Translations under genes and position numbers: made by a program
Assembly (NCBI GenBank): GCA_020047755.1
Contig: JAIFNL010000032.1
Coordinates: 1 to 41,196, forward strand
From: Bacteroidota bacterium
GTDB lineage: Bacteria > Bacteroidota > Bacteroidia > Bacteroidales > JAIFNL01
Length of the DNA: 41,196 nt
Direction: 5' to 3'
Notes under the pieces: model-generated
Database searches by the model: none
What the model saw: only the letters and a program-made list of their open reading frames with translations
What the model was told of the DNA's origin: nothing
Shown here: positions 40,910 through 41,196 of the stretch, one piece after another
Position numbering within the stretch: position 1 is the stretch's first letter
Layout: the number at the start of each line of letters is the position of its first letter

Positions 40910-41196
40910 CAAAAAGGGCTTAGGGAAGCTTCCAAATCGATTTTTGCAATGTAAAAAAAGCTTAGGTAAGCTTCCAAATGGGTTTTTGCAATGTAAAAAG
41001 GGCTTAGGTAAGCTTCCTAATCGATTTTTGCAATGTAAAAAGGGCTTAGGGAAGCTTCCAAATGGGTTTTTGCAATGTAAAAAGGGCTTAGGGAAGCTTC
41101 CAAATCGATTTTAGCAATGTAAAAAGGGCTTAGGGAAGCTTCCAAATCGATTTTTGCAATGTAAAAAGGGCTTAGGGAAGCTTCCAAATCGATTTT
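40910..41196. repeat. 42-bp tandem repeat, about seven copies
   Basis: Unit: AAAAAGGGCTTAGGGAAGC, then TTCCAAATCGATTTTTGC and AATGT. The middle alternates between AATCGATTTT and AATGGGTTTT in the first four copies (cga, ggg, cga, ggg) and is cga after that. Each unit contains the GGAAGCTTCC palindrome. As 42 is a multiple of three, a repetitive open frame arises by chance; it is broken by a TAG in one copy. The array continues beyond the window. Confidence 0.95.

Noticed and set aside
40773-41114. Coding sequence with a 14-residue repeat (CKKGLGKLPNRFLQ)
   Set aside because: The frame arises because 42 bp is a multiple of three; there is a TAG in one copy, no ribosome site, and the upstream part lies in palindromic repeats.
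40910-41196. CRISPR array at the right end
   Set aside because: Direct repeats without spacers; a minisatellite.
1-41196. tRNA, rRNA or riboswitch genes
   Set aside because: A scan by eye for T-loop signatures and known riboswitch cores found none that fold convincingly; a covariance search would be decisive.

Overview
The window is chromosomal DNA of a low-GC member of the Bacteroidota. A single line of evidence would be weak, but several agree: the gliding/type IX secretion proteins GldH and PorX, the lipoprotein form of TamA (TamL), the tiny AURKAIP1/COX24-domain protein next to HU and RNase G, a deoxyhypusine-synthase-like enzyme beside arginine decarboxylase and agmatinase, and promoters of the TTTG / TAnnTTTG type. 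A Bacteroidales- or Marinilabiliales-like host is my guess; the order is not proven by the sequence.

Layout. 1-1.1 kb: a 43-bp tandem repeat, palindromic repeats and a BrnT/BrnA toxin-antitoxin pair. 1.1-2.5 kb: a lipoprotein and an outer-membrane barrel, minus strand. 2.5-3.5 kb: gene-free, rich in inverted repeats. 3.5-9.1 kb: tamL, darT-darG, a small cytosolic protein and gldH. 9.1-11.2 kb: an ATPase + DUF4276-like module lying between short direct repeats. 11.2-16.1 kb: trmB, porX, an exported protein, a gamma-carbonic anhydrase and a lipoprotein. 16.3-20.1 kb (minus): rng, the 29-residue ribosome-type protein, HU and an amidase with SH3 repeats. 20.1-28.7 kb: a polyamine operon, speA - speB - DHS-like, broken open twice, by a CdiA-C/BECR-type nuclease gene and by a TPR-ATPase/HNH pair. 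28.8-32.4 kb: glycerate kinase and a broken phosphate permease. 32.5-40.6 kb: argR, carA, a GNAT acetyltransferase, a broken argG, an MNT/HEPN toxin-antitoxin pair, an orphan antitoxin-like gene, argE and argH. 40.6-41.2 kb: palindromic repeats and a 42-bp tandem array running off the window.

How the genes work together. The polyamine genes convert arginine to agmatine and putrescine and then probably to homospermidine. The right-hand genes belong to arginine synthesis, but argB, argC, argD, argF and carB are absent and argG is damaged. At least six defence or toxin-antitoxin modules are scattered between housekeeping genes. The most interesting is the TPR-fused Septu-like ATPase with its HNH partner at 24.1-27.7 kb. 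Next are the ATPase/DUF4276 module, which looks like a mobile cassette, and the run of 45-75-nt internal deletions in conserved genes between 31 and 38 kb, which is either real decay or an assembly fault.
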